Assembly (NCBI GenBank): GCA_037179335.1
Contig: JAKZHN010000011.1
Location: forward strand, 836,428-900,427
DNA length: 64,000 nt
Source: Cyclaneusma minus
Lineage: Eukaryota > Ascomycota > Leotiomycetes > Marthamycetales > Marthamycetaceae
Reading direction: 5' to 3'
The notes under the pieces are model-generated. The model searched no databases and was not told where the DNA came from. It saw nothing but the letters and a program-made list of their open reading frames with translations. Shown here in pieces: positions 8,978 to 20,300 of this stretch; the stretch's first letter is position 1; every line of letters begins with the position of its first letter. The position numbers and the translations under genes were made by a program.

Positions 8978-11973
8978 TTAGTGGTTTGGTGTTGATGGGC
9001 TGCTCCGGTGCTGGATGTTGAATGATGAAGCTGAACGGCAAGTGATGAATAAGAGAGGGAGTGAGGACGAAGGAAGTGATGACAGGGATGTCGGAGAGTG
9101 AAAGAATGGATAAAAAGAGAGAGCGAAACACACCTTCCCAGCCCCAGAACTTCATAACACCAACCCAATGCAGACTCCCTCTCACTGTCAACTCCGGATC
9201 CAAATCCTCCGTGATAGGTCCCGGACTCCTCCTCCTCGTCGCCACCGGCATCTGCATTGCCGTCGTCGAGCTCACGCTCCCCCTCCCTCTCGACCTCTTT
9301 GGCCCCGGCATCATCCGCGAACTACACAACATCTCCTCAAAACTCCACTCCCCATCACCACCCATCTCCTGATCAAACTTCCTCTTCGCCACCGCCTCTC
9401 CATGCGTCATCTCCCTACATCGCTGCTGCGCCCTCTGCCCCCTCAGCACCAACTCCTCCCTCTCCCTCCTCCCCCACTCCGTCGCATCCCTCCTCCTCCA
9501 CACCTCCTGCACCACCTCCCAACAGCGATCAATATTCCCAATCCACATCCGACTACTCATACTCAGCCACCTCTCACTCACCCACATCCTATCCTCCTCC
9601 TCCACCGCCTCACACCCCGCCGCCAACAATGGATAAATATGCACAATCACCAATCTACTCGACAGCGGCACAGTCGCCAAATAAACCAACACCTTCTTCG
9701 CCAACTGCCGACAACTCAGCGACGGAATCTCCGGCACCGCCTGATGCAAATACAGCAAAGTCGCATATCTATACGCCTCCGCTGTCTGCAACGCATGCAT
9801 CACCTCCGCACTCGGATCCTCGGGCACATCCAGACTCTGCGCAACCGGCACCTGCCACCTCTCCACCGCCTCCTTAATCTCTATCGCCTGAGAAATAATC
9901 GCTATCGTATTACTTTCCATATTCTGGACCCGTCGACACAAATTTGCCGCGCGACCTATTAGAGGAAATAGGGTCGAGGCGCAGCCCATTAGTGGGTCGA
10001 TTTCGGGGGCGCTGAGCGAGAAGGCGCCGAAGGGGTTGACGATGTTTTCGAAATCGCGTCCGACGGCATTTTCGTCTTCGTCTGTTTCTTCGACGGAGGT
10101 GAGGCGCGCGATTACGTCCATGTAGACCCATGTGTTGCACAAAAATCTCAATCTGGCCAAATCTTCACCATTTAGACTTTTCCTCTTATGTTGTTTGAGC
10201 GCCTGATGCACTAAAATCTTCGCACCGCGCAGATGTTCGATACCCGTGCTGATGTGCTGGTCCCAGGATTCGGAAAATGCGAGAACCAATGTTGTGGCTA
10301 GGGCGGTGGAGAGAGGGAGAGTGTGGATGGAGGAGGCGAGAGAGCGGATGGAGCGTCGCATGTGCTCCATGCCGGAGACGCGGAGGGTGGGGTGCGAGCG
10401 CGAGGTGTGGAAGGCTGTCATGGAGGCGATGGCGTGGTAGAGGGCGGGGGAGGAGTGGGCGAGGGGCCAGATGAGGGTGCGCCAGGGGTTTTCGGTGGGG
10501 CCATCTTTGATGCTGAGGATGCCGCAGGTTTGGAGGGAAAAGCGGCGCATGAGCATTTCGGGACTGCCGGCTTTGGGGGCGGGGGTGGTGTAGAGGGGGA
10601 GGGGGTTGAAGTGGGGGGAGGGGGGAGAGTTGGGGCAGTTGTTGTGTGCGTGGGTCCAGTTACTGTGCGGATGGGTTGGGGAGGGCATTAGTGCTTGGGG
10701 GATGATGGGGAGCCAGAGGTCGGGGGAGGAGATGATGGGTTCGGGGGAGGAGATGATGGGTTCGGGGGCGCGGATGATTTCTTCGATGTCGTCGTCGAAT
10801 AGTTGGCTTGGCATCATTTCGGGGGGTACTTCGAAAGCTTCACCCATTTGTTGATCTAATGGGGCTTGAGTGTTCAGCGGAACCTGATCATTTGGTTGAG
10901 CATTCAGCTGTGAGCCCGGCGGCAACAAATCGATTAGTCGAGGCGAGTGTCCGGAAAAGCTTGTTCCATTTGTCGAAGCAGGTACGGTATGACTGCTATC
11001 TTCGAACATGCTGCTCAGGCTGGTGGTGACTGGAGTTTGTTCATTAGGATCAAAAACTGGCGATGAAGCTTGAGTGTGTTCTCTGAAGAAAGGCGGTGTA
11101 TCCATATCGAACATCATCGGAGGAGAAGCGAAAGTCTGTTCCGAAAAGATGTTTCCAGGCGGAAGTTGGAAATTCGGAGAAGGAACCGTCGCTTCCATGT
11201 TGTGATCCTGGGTCATGTTATGAGTCTCGACATTCCTCGGAACATCTGCTTCAACATCAACCCCGGAATCAACTCTCGCTTCACCGTCGGATTCACGTTC
11301 GCAGCCGCCGGTAGATGGGCTTCTTTCGCTGTTTCCAGGACTTCGTTCAGTTGCTTGGGAGGGAGACGCATGTTTGCTTGACGCAGTTGAAACAGTTGAA
11401 TCTTCTAGAAAAGCCATTAATGCCATACATCTAGATGACTGTTTGGAATGGGTATCTTACTCCTCTTTGCCCGCTGAGGCGCCATTCTGTTGGTAAACGT
11501 GGTTTCCTCGAAGGGTCGCCATTTGAAGTCTTTCTTGTAGCCTCCGCAGACTACTTTTCTTTTGTGGCATTGCTCACAGGCTGGTTTTGTCTCGTCGCAT
11601 TTTAGGCGTTTGGCTTTGCAGGTGATGCATCCTGTGTTATTGCAAAGTGTCAGCATTTATCATCGCTACCTACTTATCATCGACCATGTTCAAGTGACAA
11701 GAAACAAGATAGCAACAACATCTTTGATGATGACAAAGTATACATGGAGCTGAAGTTTCAGAGAGGCTGAACAAACTAACCATTGCGACTCTTGGACTGC
11801 TTAGGTTTCGTCGGCCCAGCAGATGATGCATCATTGCCAGATTTCTTGGGCGAAGACTTGGTGGAAGTAGCCGACTTCTTGCGCTTAGGAGGTGGTTGTG
11901 GTGGTGGTTTCGCAGCTGGTATTATCGGACTGCGAAGGAAGGCCGAGGGACTCGGGATGGTGATGGTTTCCAT
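8978..11973 (-). CDS. Zn(II)2Cys6 transcription factor with fungal-specific domain 2
   Basis: Four inferred exons: 11973-11781, 11631-11461, 11404-9134 and 9030-8978, all frames joining, 895 aa. Introns are 149, 56 and 103 nt. The cluster is C66-X2-C69-X6-C76-X6-C83-X2-C86-X6-C93, followed by GGYKKDFKWRPFEE, a hallmark of one subgroup. Residues 1-64 are basic and Pro/Lys-rich (possible nuclear localisation). After a disordered linker with a repeated PEPIISS, residues of about 405-845 read as the Fungal_trans_2 helical domain (MEHMRRSIRSL, SESWDQHISTGIEHLRGAK, YATLLYLHQAVPEIPSL). The family binds CGG-type promoter elements; the target pathway is unknown. The last exon is the least certain: without the last intron the frame would run on to 8682, across the convergent gene, but the HWVGVMKFWGWE motif normally lies near the C-terminus, which favours splicing. 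Confidence 0.8.
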
Positions 11974-13106
11974 CTTCTCAGATCCAAGTCTCAAATCGAA
12001 ACAGCAGGGGAATGAGAAATGACGACTTGTTAGAGAATTGGATGATGACTGTTTTGAGGCATACGATGCGCAAGGTTTGGATCTTTAGATAAGAGGAGGG
12101 GATGAACAAGGCGATTGATATGCATGCGTTGTCGGAGGGAAGCCTGGTAAAGTGTGCAGCAGGGGTCTTGGGGTCTTGGGGCAGGTCTTCGTATCTGGCT
12201 TTTACGGAGGCCGGGGATGCGCCAGATGTAGTATTATCTGTGGGAATTGATACAAGGCGCTGGGATGAGAGTTAAGCTGTCATGTAACGTCAAGGTTCCC
12301 CGACGGGTAGCAGAGCATGGCAGGCGGGACAGGCGAGTTCGGCCAATCTGGTGGGGTTGATTTGCCAGCATCATTTGTGTAAGGACGGCGATCTAAGGTA
12401 CCTTGATGAAGGATCATCGAGAGGCTTGAGGGGTACGAAAATGTGGGAGCCTTCATGGAACATACATGTATGCATCAGCGTGCGTTTGCTGCGAGTCCGG
12501 CGTTTCCAATCTCCAAAGCTGCTGCTGGTCTTGTCATCGAAGATGTCAAAGTTGGATTAAAGTTGGATTGCCGGTGGACTAAGTGGATCAATTGATTCCC
12601 AATATTCCCGGATTGGTAAGTTTTAGCGTTAATCGGTCGCTAAGGCCTGTTATCGGACGCTAGGCAAAAGCCAAGCCGCTCCCGCAGACGAATTATAACA
12701 TCAAGCAGCCCCTCTTTCTATTAAGTAATCCAGATTAGCAGATCCCGAACTTTCTCGTCCTTAAGATCCACTTTTTGGTACCGAAGACCACCACCAACAC
12801 GGCATATTACATGTATCGATACATAATATACGTCGGTACTTGGAAAGTGCTTCATAACCCACTTGATTCCCCCGACCATTCTCTCCAGATTGCATGTTTC
12901 TCCTCCACACAACGGAGAGAAGACCCCCCGAAAGAATCTACACCCACTTCATCTATTCCCGTCACATATCACCCCGCCCGCCCCGGCCCGGGGGGCGGCG
13001 CGGGGGCGGCGGGGCGCCGGGCCGGGCGGGGGGCGGGGGCGGGGGGCGGCCAGCGGAGCGGGGCGCCGACCACAGGACGAGCGGGACGGGAGCCAANGCA
13101 GAAATA
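11974..13106. other. Intergenic between divergent genes
   Basis: 11974-12150 should be the promoter and leader of the Zn2Cys6 gene. 12150-12860 has no recognised gene. The 12973-13097 portion is an abnormal G/C block listed separately and sits directly upstream of the start at 13107. Confidence 0.5.
12973..13097. other. Almost pure G/C block ending in an unresolved base
   Basis: About 120 bp made almost entirely of G and C in short homopolymer runs, unlike both flanks, followed by a single N at 13097. It may be real, but the look is that of a low-quality consensus at a hard-to-sequence site. Confidence 0.6.
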
Positions 13107-13875
13107 ATGGCGCAACAGCGGACGCGGAAACGGAAAGGCTCTCTGCGCAAAGCCGCTCTGCTAGGACGAGGCGCACAGCGACAAAGCCAGGAATTAATCG
13201 ACATAAAGACTTCCTCTCTAGAAGCTACCTACGGTCCCAGGAGTCCTACATCGCCCGAAGAACCGAGTGCCGAAATACACATCTACAGTCCGAAAGCCCA
13301 GAAAGGTTCGAATACTACTCCCAGGCCTTCAATGGATGGCTTTGCGAGCAGGGCGAATAACGGCCTACGCCCGATCCACACGAAGGTCCCCGACTCGAAT
13401 GAAATGCCGCCTGTCATCTCGCCGACTGGCGCTATAAGTCCTACGATGACCTATACATCGACTACAGACGACGAAGAACCCCTCTCCATGCCCCCCCCCC
13501 CCCCCCCCCCCCCCCCCCACCAAAACCCCCCCCCCCCCCCCCCCCCCCCCGGTGGCTTTCAGCCTGCTGATACCGCAGTACCGCAGGAGTTCCATCTCTC
13601 TTTCCACTTCACCAAACACATCAGCAAGCAGTAGTGTCGCCCTGTCAGGACCCTTTTCTTGTCCACGACTCAGCACGCACCAGACTCCGAACACTGCGGA
13701 AAGTCCACTTGTCTCAAGTACTTCACGTTGGCGAATCCCCGCTGCTCTCACAATGTACTACGCACAACAGTCTTCGATGATAGGTCCAAACACCCGCCTC
13801 GTCTTCCCGCACATGCATTATGGAGCAGATAACACGGCAGCAAATGGAACCTTTATCGGGCATTGGCGAAGATAA
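13107..13875 (+). CDS. Hypothetical basic protein, frame broken at long C runs
   Basis: Starts MAQQRTRKRKGSLRKAALLG at 13107 and reads as a disordered, Ser/Thr/Pro-rich fungal protein up to DDEEPLSMPPPP near 13490. Two C runs then follow: 28 C (13491-13518) and 25 C (13526-13550). Beyond them the original frame degenerates and stops at 13634, while the +1 frame (13552-13875) has protein-like sequence (STSPNTSASSSVALSG, then SRWRIPAALTMYYAQQSS). I infer one gene whose frame changes at the C tract, through a sequencing error or a true indel. The C-terminal end may involve a further intron. Function unknown; no catalytic motif is visible. Confidence 0.5.
13491..13550. repeat. Long C homopolymers (28 C and 25 C)
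   Basis: Two runs separated by ACCAAAA inside a gene. Each translates as polyproline whatever its length in multiples of three, so their true length decides the downstream frame. Confidence 0.85.
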
Positions 13876-16372
13876 CGTAGGTTGGTCTGCTAGTGCTTCT
13901 CCACACGACACACGACACAGGATTGAAAGGTGGAAGTGTGAGAATGCCGAGGAAGGCTTCTTTGGAGAGATGCAGTCGATGACACATCGTGCTACCCCAA
14001 GTGCATCAGAAATGACCACTTGATGAGAAACCTGGGGAGACCACTGCTGCTGCCTGAAATAGCCATTGCTGTTCATTGGTTTAGGGCCGTGTTGAGGTAG
14101 TCCAGCAGCAATGGATGGCTGGCGGGGAGTACCTGAATACCTGTTGATGATCCTCCCCCTCCTCTCTTTCTCCTTCTTTCGGTGCGCACCAGTATCAAGT
14201 TGGTTACTTCTCTGTTCATCTATCAATCGAAGACATGTCTCGGAACAGGCCGAACAATATAGTTGTGTTGTCAGGATCCATTCAGAATTTGTATTCATCT
14301 CTTTCATTGTCTTCCCAAACCAGAATCTGCTTGTCCCTGGATACCTATGTTTCAGCGTCTTGGCATTGCCCAGCCATGTTTTCTCAACAAACGGTTTCGT
14401 GGCTACTTCCACCTAGTAGATACCACGGAAGGCCGTATGGAGACGAGCCGAACTTCCACGATTCCATCAAGTACCACGCAGCGCCAGTTCGCCCATCACC
14501 ACATGCAGTGCAACAGCGGAAGTTCTGCTCCCAAGTTGTACTCTTGTTTGATCTCTTTCCACCACCTCTCCCCAGTATCAGCGCATCGCGCAAAGCCCTT
14601 CGGTTGTGCTGCTCTCATGCTGAGTTTCGTTCTTAAAATACTTTTCATGTACACTTAGAGTGAGGTGCATTCAATGTACATGGAGATGTGTACGTCTCAG
14701 TAGAGTGCACGTCTTAATTTTCCATGTGCGACGTGCAGGATGCGGCATCGGATACAGGCAGGAGTGTTGAAGGATGCTGGCACGGACCGTGAGGAGCCAA
14801 CGTGGAGAACTGGTGGGTATCACTTATCGTGATGCCGATGCTGGCTGTGTGACGGGACTTCCTTGCTGAGGGTGATGGCAGGTGATGGGAGACTTGTTTC
14901 GTCTATCTTGTCTGCTCTTGGGATGAGCGAATGCAACGGGGAAATATTTTGGGTATCTCTGGTTTGAAAGGTTTTAAGCGCTCAAAACATTGGACAACAA
15001 GTGTCAAGTCTCGCAGAATACTTGTTGTGCTCCAGGTCTGCCTCTTGTTAAGTGTCGGGAGTATTTTCCATGGAAGGCGCCGAGGGATCACCGGCTGGCG
15101 GATCCTCTGATCATCCCGTTGTCCAAAGGTGGCGCTTCACGAAACAAAAGACTTCGTGGCGATGTCTCTGCTGGAAAGCCATCCTTCTCCTTCACTTATC
15201 ATTTTCATGATGCTTCGTGGGAGGCAAGTATGCACTGTATCTCGGTCGTATCAAGATCCGCCTTCTGACAATCCAAGAGATGTTCGTGTCTGGTTCTAGG
15301 TGCTTTCACTTGCAGCTCATCTATCGGCAGTTGATCTCAATCGCCCAAATGAATCTCGGCACCATGGGTAAGACAGAATGTGGTATTTCCCTTACCGGCT
15401 TTTCGTTGAGTTCTGTTGGACCCCTGGACGCCATTTCCACCTGACAGGCTCGGTCCCGGGGCGCATGCAGGCAGGCAATCTATCTTCCCGTCTCCCCAGA
15501 TCTCGGAGTTGAATGTTGCCCGGTGTGCCGAGTCTGCGAGGGGAAAGAACATGGGATAGTGTCTCTGTCGAGGCAAGCCAGTACTGTCATCCCCTGGTTC
15601 CTACCGCTTCCCCTGCTTCGGCCCTAGGCGGTTGTCGCCTCTCCGAATCTCGGGTATTGATATGAAGCTTCCGATTGACATAATACGGGAAAAGAGGAAA
15701 AGACAAGTATTCTGTTCTTTCTTCTCCCTCACGACACTTGTGATTTCCTTTTGGAAGTTTTAGCGTGCTAGATCTCGCACGGCTGGATTTCTGTCGAGAG
15801 GTAACTATGAATTTGTCCTCTGAATGTTCCATCATTTCCATTCAGTTTGCTTCACTGATGGCGCAGAGTTGAGACCAGCCCCTGATCTCGTCGCTATCTC
15901 ACATAGCCATTGATTATGACCAAGGATATGGTAATCAGAACTAGGGTTCATGAGTCTGAGGTGATAGATGGAGACGGCTACTTTTGCGATGTTGCTAGAA
16001 CGAAGAACTATTGCTTGTAGGAAGCTGCGAAGCAGATACTATCACGGGATTTAGGTGCGAAGAGTGCACATTACCACCAACATCAGTCCCACTTCTCTGC
16101 GCCCTTCTTGAACCCTGAGACGACCAGTTTACAAGATCATCTCCAAGCATCTGTTTCAACCCCGGGAAATCTAGATTCGTTTCAAATTTCCCATCTAAGA
16201 ATGGCATCTGTCACAAAAGCGCATTGTTGTCGTCGTTGTCGGCCATGTTTCGTTGAGACTGGCACCTGCTTTGTCCACCCGTCTCAAACCACTCTTTCCT
16301 TACCATCCAGAGTACCTTCCAGCTCCAAAGAAATGAAGTTTTGAAAATGAAACCAACAAGAGAGTGAAGTAG
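13876..16372. other. Intergenic, possible decayed relic at the right end
   Basis: No gene recognised. Several open stretches (for example the minus strand 14412-13723) lack protein character. The last ~60 bp (16340-16372: AACCAACAAGAGAG, then GTAGAGAAAGGC) resembles the 3' end of the duplicated unit that follows, hinting at a third, older copy. Confidence 0.4.
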
Positions 16373-16626
16373 AGAAAGGCAAGTGCCACTGACCATGACT
16401 ATTTATCAGCCACATGTGCCTCAACCCCGGCTTCGCAACACCAACATCATCGTCAGTCATTCTTGCGTCAACCACTACCGCTACATTCAAATCAGCACCA
16501 CAATCATTCGATCGCATCGTTGGAGAACCGAACACCTCTCGCTACACCACCAATCCACTCCCCTCATCCGATCATTGATCCCCACAAGCCAAGCAGACCC
16601 CAAAACTGCAACCATCACTGCCCACG

Positions 16627-16953
16627 ATGTGCCTCCAAAAATCCGAATACTTCGAATTTTGCGGCCACGTTGTATACCTACCTCCTTCCCACTGTCAGTG
16701 GCCAAACACTACACGGTGCTGCCCCGCCACGAGGGAAGAGCACTTTGCGAATTTGTGTGACACGTGCTGGGCTCTTAGTTTTGGCGCAAGTTCGCCTGAG
16801 AAGGGTTCGCGTTCGCCTCGAAAGAATTCTCCTCAAAAGAGTTCGCCTCGAAAGAAGGACCCCCCGAAGAGTTCGCCTCTGAAGAAGGAGGTGCTGAGGA
16901 GTGAAGAGGTTGAAGATTCTGAACCAACAGGAGAAGGAAGTACATGTAGTTAG
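16627..16953 (+). CDS. Small Cys-rich protein, copy 1
   Basis: A 108-aa frame. Residues 1-52 form a compact Cys-rich module with C2, C12, C23, C31, C32, C44 and C47, including YFEFCGHVVYLP and NLCDTCW; spacing of this kind suggests a small zinc-binding fold, though no named family is recognised. Residues 53-108 are a Lys/Ser/Pro tail with repeated SSPRKK or SSPLKK blocks and an acidic end. No signal peptide. The module aligns without gaps to copy 2: 30 of 52 residues identical by hand count, all shared Cys positions kept except one exchange each (C32 here, C39 there). Confidence 0.6.
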   Translation: MCLQKSEYFEFCGHVVYLPPSHCQWPNTTRCCPATREEHFANLCDTCWALSFGASSPEKGSRSPRKNSPQKSSPRKKDPPKSSPLKKEVLRSEEVEDSEPTGEGSTCS

Positions 16954-17238
16954 AGAAAGGCAACTGCCACTCACCATGACTATTTATCAGCCACATGTGT
17001 CTGAAGCAACTCATCCCCGGCCTCGTAACATCAACATCATCACTGCCAACAATTCTGCATCATCAACTACTGCAACACTCAAATCAACATCATCGTCATC
17101 ATTTGATCGCTTTCTTGCTGAACCAAACACATCTCGCTCTACACAATCCATCGTATCATTGATCCAACAACTCCACCGATCCGATCATCAATCACCACCA
17201 ACCACCAAGCTCAACAACCCCAACCACCACAACTCAAG

Positions 17239-17571
17239 ATGTGTATCCAACACTCCCAATACTTCGAGTTCTGCCACCATGTCGTGTACCTACCTCGAGA
17301 AAACTGTATTCTCCGGCACACCCCAGCATGCGTCCCCGAAACGCGCGAGCAATGCATTGAAAACCTATGTGACAAGTGCTGGGATCTTACATTTCTCGGG
17401 GCCATGGCTCCGAAGTATTCGAAGGAAAAGAAGGCAAAGAAGGGGCTGTTCAGGGGTGGAGATGAGGGAGATTCTGACAGGGAGAATGGAGGCTATGACA
17501 AAGAGAACGGATGCTCTGATAACAAGAACGGGTCTAAGAAGAGGAAGGCGGAGCTCGATGGAGGGGCTTGA
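17239..17571 (+). CDS. Small Cys-rich protein, copy 2
   Basis: A 110-aa frame, tandem paralog of the preceding gene. Module residues 1-52 have C2, C12, C23, C31, C39, C44 and C47, with YFEFCHHVVYLP and NLCDKCWDLTF. The tail is different in sequence but similar in kind: KKAKKG, acidic-Gly repeats (DRENGGYDKENG) and a final KKRKAEL that looks like a nuclear localisation signal. The conserved head with a freely diverging tail suggests selection on the Cys module. Function unknown; nuclear zinc-binding protein is a guess. Confidence 0.6.
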   Translation: MCIQHSQYFEFCHHVVYLPRENCILRHTPACVPETREQCIENLCDKCWDLTFLGAMAPKYSKEKKAKKGLFRGGDEGDSDRENGGYDKENGCSDNKNGSKKRKAELDGGA

Positions 17572-18709
17572 GGCGGTGTTGTTGCTGCTGGAAGTATCTG
17601 TGTTCTGGGCCGCGATACATGTTCTGTGATGAGAGGTTTTTCCGGGTGGTGGGATCAATGTGAAACGAAAGCTACTGGAGAGCCTTTCTTCTGAGAGAGA
17701 CTGGGTAAGCTGACTGATGTTTTTTTTCTTCTGGAAGTCTAAATGGATGGCGCTGATCTGTGTTGCCTCATACTAGCATTGCATTCGCACGATGGCTGAA
17801 ATCATCAGTACCCAACTTGCCGCCAACAACGAGACAGTCGAATGGCTCAAGCCGGTTGTGTCTTCTCTCTAGTCATTTCGCCCACAGTAGAAGACCTCAG
17901 CTCGTCAAACGTCGCCAGAGTGGGTTCATCTTGTCTTGGTAGCAGGGTCATGGTATTTGTTTTTCAAACACAGCAGTGATGCGGGTATATCGAGGCGGCG
18001 TTTCTCTCCATTGGAGTGGAACTGGTGGTTCGTCGCCGCCTCAGCATTGAGTGAGAAGCTTATCGTGAAGCTCTGTGTTTCCTGTATGCGAGTGTTATGT
18101 CTTTGTATCAGCGCAGAAAGTACTTCGCTTCACTGCCAACAAATGATTGCATAGACCATCTGGTGACGCATCTTTGTGATGCTGTCTTGTCTGAACTTAT
18201 GGAAGAGTCGTCGTGATTAGATGTCTATGCTACTTTCAAGTCTTTCTGTCGCTTGATACTTTCACTTCTGTATGTCACCTTTCCATATATTTGTCACATT
18301 CAATTCCTTGTCTGTTTCATGTCTATCTGCCACTTTTACTTCGATATGTTAAGTTCACTTTTGTCTGCTGTTTGATCTCATGGTCCTATTCTCTCTTCAA
18401 TTTCTCGGCACTACAGAAAGACGTATTGGGGGCTGCGACACTGATTGGACCTAGAAGCCATGCAACAATGCAGATAGGGGGCAGTTTCATAGGCTTTGCC
18501 CAATCAGGCCTTTGTGAAACGTAGTATCTGACAAGCTTATTCAGCTGCTATTCTTGGATGCATGAGGTTCTGTTCAGCTGTATAGGATATGCTTTCTATA
18601 GCATAACGAATCTCTTGATCTCTCGCACCTGCGTTATACAGGGAGAACCAGCGACGTCGAACAAGAATAAGCGCTACATCACAAATACCTCAGTTGGCGC
18701 TCAAACACT
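17572..18709. other. Intergenic
   Basis: No gene recognised. 18200-18400 is pyrimidine-rich. The stretch just before 18710 should be the promoter and leader of the membrane protein gene. Confidence 0.45.
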
Positions 18710-19572
18710 ATGTCTGGCACAGAATTTCCAGACGCACCTGAGGTAGACACTCGTCCACTCGATCATCAAGGACTTCAGGTTCGGTCACCGGCTCAAGGAT
18801 TGCAAGTTCAGTTCCCGACTCAAAATTTTCCAAACAGCGAGACTTCTCTCCCAACAACTGAAGGAAGAGAATACGATGACAAAACAGCCCGCCAGTGGCC
18901 TCCACAGACCTCAGCGCCGCATCAACGCACTATTTGCGGATTTCGGGTTCGTCTCCAGAACTTATTTGTCCTCCTCCTTATCATCACCCTCAGCATAGGC
19001 CTTATAGTGTCCGCAAGCCTTGCTGGAGTCTACGCATCGGAGCGAGACAACTCGATCTCAAATCCCAGGTAAGGAACTCAAAAAATAACTAAAAAGCCCC
19101 TAAAGGCCCCATATTATTTTACACACAATAACAAGAGATAGAGAAAATATAAGAAAAATAAGCGCGAGCAAGGCATGATCAACTCGCTAACAGTCTCCCG
19201 CACAGTCCCACAAACACCTCATCCTCTACCAACTTATTCATACCCATCCCCAGCCCCCTCTCCATCTCCGCCCTCCCAATTGACCCAGCCGGCTGCCCCT
19301 CCACAAACGGCACGACCTATCTCAGCAGCGGCAAATCATTTCTCGTCGTCTGCAACACCGACTATTCCTCCAGCCTCGGCGCCGTCGATATTTCCAATAT
19401 TTCCATCTCCGCGCTCTATGGCTGCGCGGATTATTGCGCAGTCACTTCTGAGTGTATAGCTGCGAGCTGGGATATTTATGCTACGGGTGATGATGAAAAG
19501 GCTCGGAGTCATCCCTTTTTGAAGAGTGTGATAGGGAATGCGACGGTGAATCGGGGGGGGGGGGGGTCCTAA
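18710..19572 (+). CDS. Single-pass membrane protein with apple/PAN-like ectodomain, frame broken at poly-G
   Basis: Exons 18710-19068 and 19206-19572 around a 137-nt intron (GTAAGG donor, CGCACAG acceptor); 241 aa as written. Residues 1-80 are disordered and presumably cytoplasmic, 83-108 form one transmembrane helix (LFVLLLIITLSIGLIVSASL), then a short Ser/Pro stalk and a Cys-patterned domain with C150, C169, C193, C197 and C203 (GCADYCAVTSECIAASW) typical of fungal PAN/apple-like domains, which bind protein or carbohydrate outside the cell. At 19553-19566 a run of 14 G ends the frame after RGGGGS. In the next frame the expected final strand appears (PNVASVLLVG) with a stop at 19621, so a one-base length change in the G run, real or erroneous, has probably truncated the domain. 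Confidence 0.65.
19553..19566. repeat. 14-G homopolymer in coding sequence
   Basis: Lies near the 3' end of the apple/PAN-like gene; 13 G would keep the family-like C-terminus in frame, 14 G gives a stop two codons later. Confidence 0.8.
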
Positions 19573-20300
19573 TGTTGCGAGTGTGCTTTTGGTGGGGGCT
19601 TACTGGTGGCGGAGGGGCTGAGGGGGGAGGTGGGGGATGGTGGTGTTGAGATGGGTGAGGACTGAATGAAGGACGCTGGGACCGTGTTATAGGATGCGCT
19701 GAGAAATTGAAGAGAATACGGAATAAGGGGATTAGGTAACAGATAAATATGAAGTTGGCATATGGATGTAAAGGCGATATAGAGAAGTGAAAGGGTTTAT
19801 TCGAGCAAGTCTAAATTCCAAGAGCTTCGAATGCGCTCTTGTTTGGCGTTGGCGCTAACAATCGAAATATACAGTGCCATGAAAAAAGTCTGAATACGCT
19901 CTACAGGCTCCTTATGATGCGAATATCCCAAATTCCTAGGTATTCAGAAAAAACCTGGTATTTTTTATTTCTGGACGTTGGAATTTTGTACTTTCACCAG
20001 TTCCTGGCACATTATTCGTTCGTGTGTTTGTCGCTGCTAGCCATCTTGTCGGTGGCAGTCACAGGGTTGATGGTGACAGATGGAAACGACAGCAAGTGGA
20101 CAACACAACAAAGGTAGCAGCACCCTGGGATTTCAAAGATAGAAAAGAAACATTCCGGCTTGGTTTTGGATGATTCAGCCTGCAGAGTCTCCGAGAGAGA
20201 AGGCGACCACGAAGACCTTAAGTTGATCATGAACGATTCGCTAGCCATTTGGTGTACGCTCTGGCCTTTTGAATCCTGAGAAAGAAAGCTCCACATGGGC
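19573..20300. other. Spacer before array A
   Basis: 3' flank of the membrane-protein gene followed by unassigned sequence. A weak copy of the ~20-bp AT-rich repeat (TGGTATTTTTTATTTCTGG and neighbours) lies at about 19915-19980. Confidence 0.4.

Larger units (their letters stand above)
16373..17571 (+). repeat. Tandem ~0.6-kb duplication carrying two paralogous genes
   Basis: Unit 1 spans about 16373-16953 and unit 2 about 16954-17571. Both begin with a near-identical leader (AGAGAAAGGCAA, then ACCATGACTATTTATCAGCC, then CCACATGTG) and end with the coding frame described below. The leaders are far closer to each other than the coding tails. Confidence 0.75.

Noticed and set aside
8682..9133. 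Continuation of the Zn2Cys6 frame to 8682, making a longer protein
   Set aside because: It would run antisense through the whole small basic-protein gene, lacks family similarity, and an intron 9133-9031 with good signals gives a stop soon after the usual C-terminal motif.
9168..9962. Long plus-strand frames within the Zn2Cys6 exon
   Set aside because: Pro/Ser/His-rich shadows of the real minus-strand coding sequence.
13723..14412. 229-codon minus-strand frame
   Set aside because: Composition is not protein-like, it overlaps the 3' part of the gene at 13107-13875, and no motif or family is recognisable.
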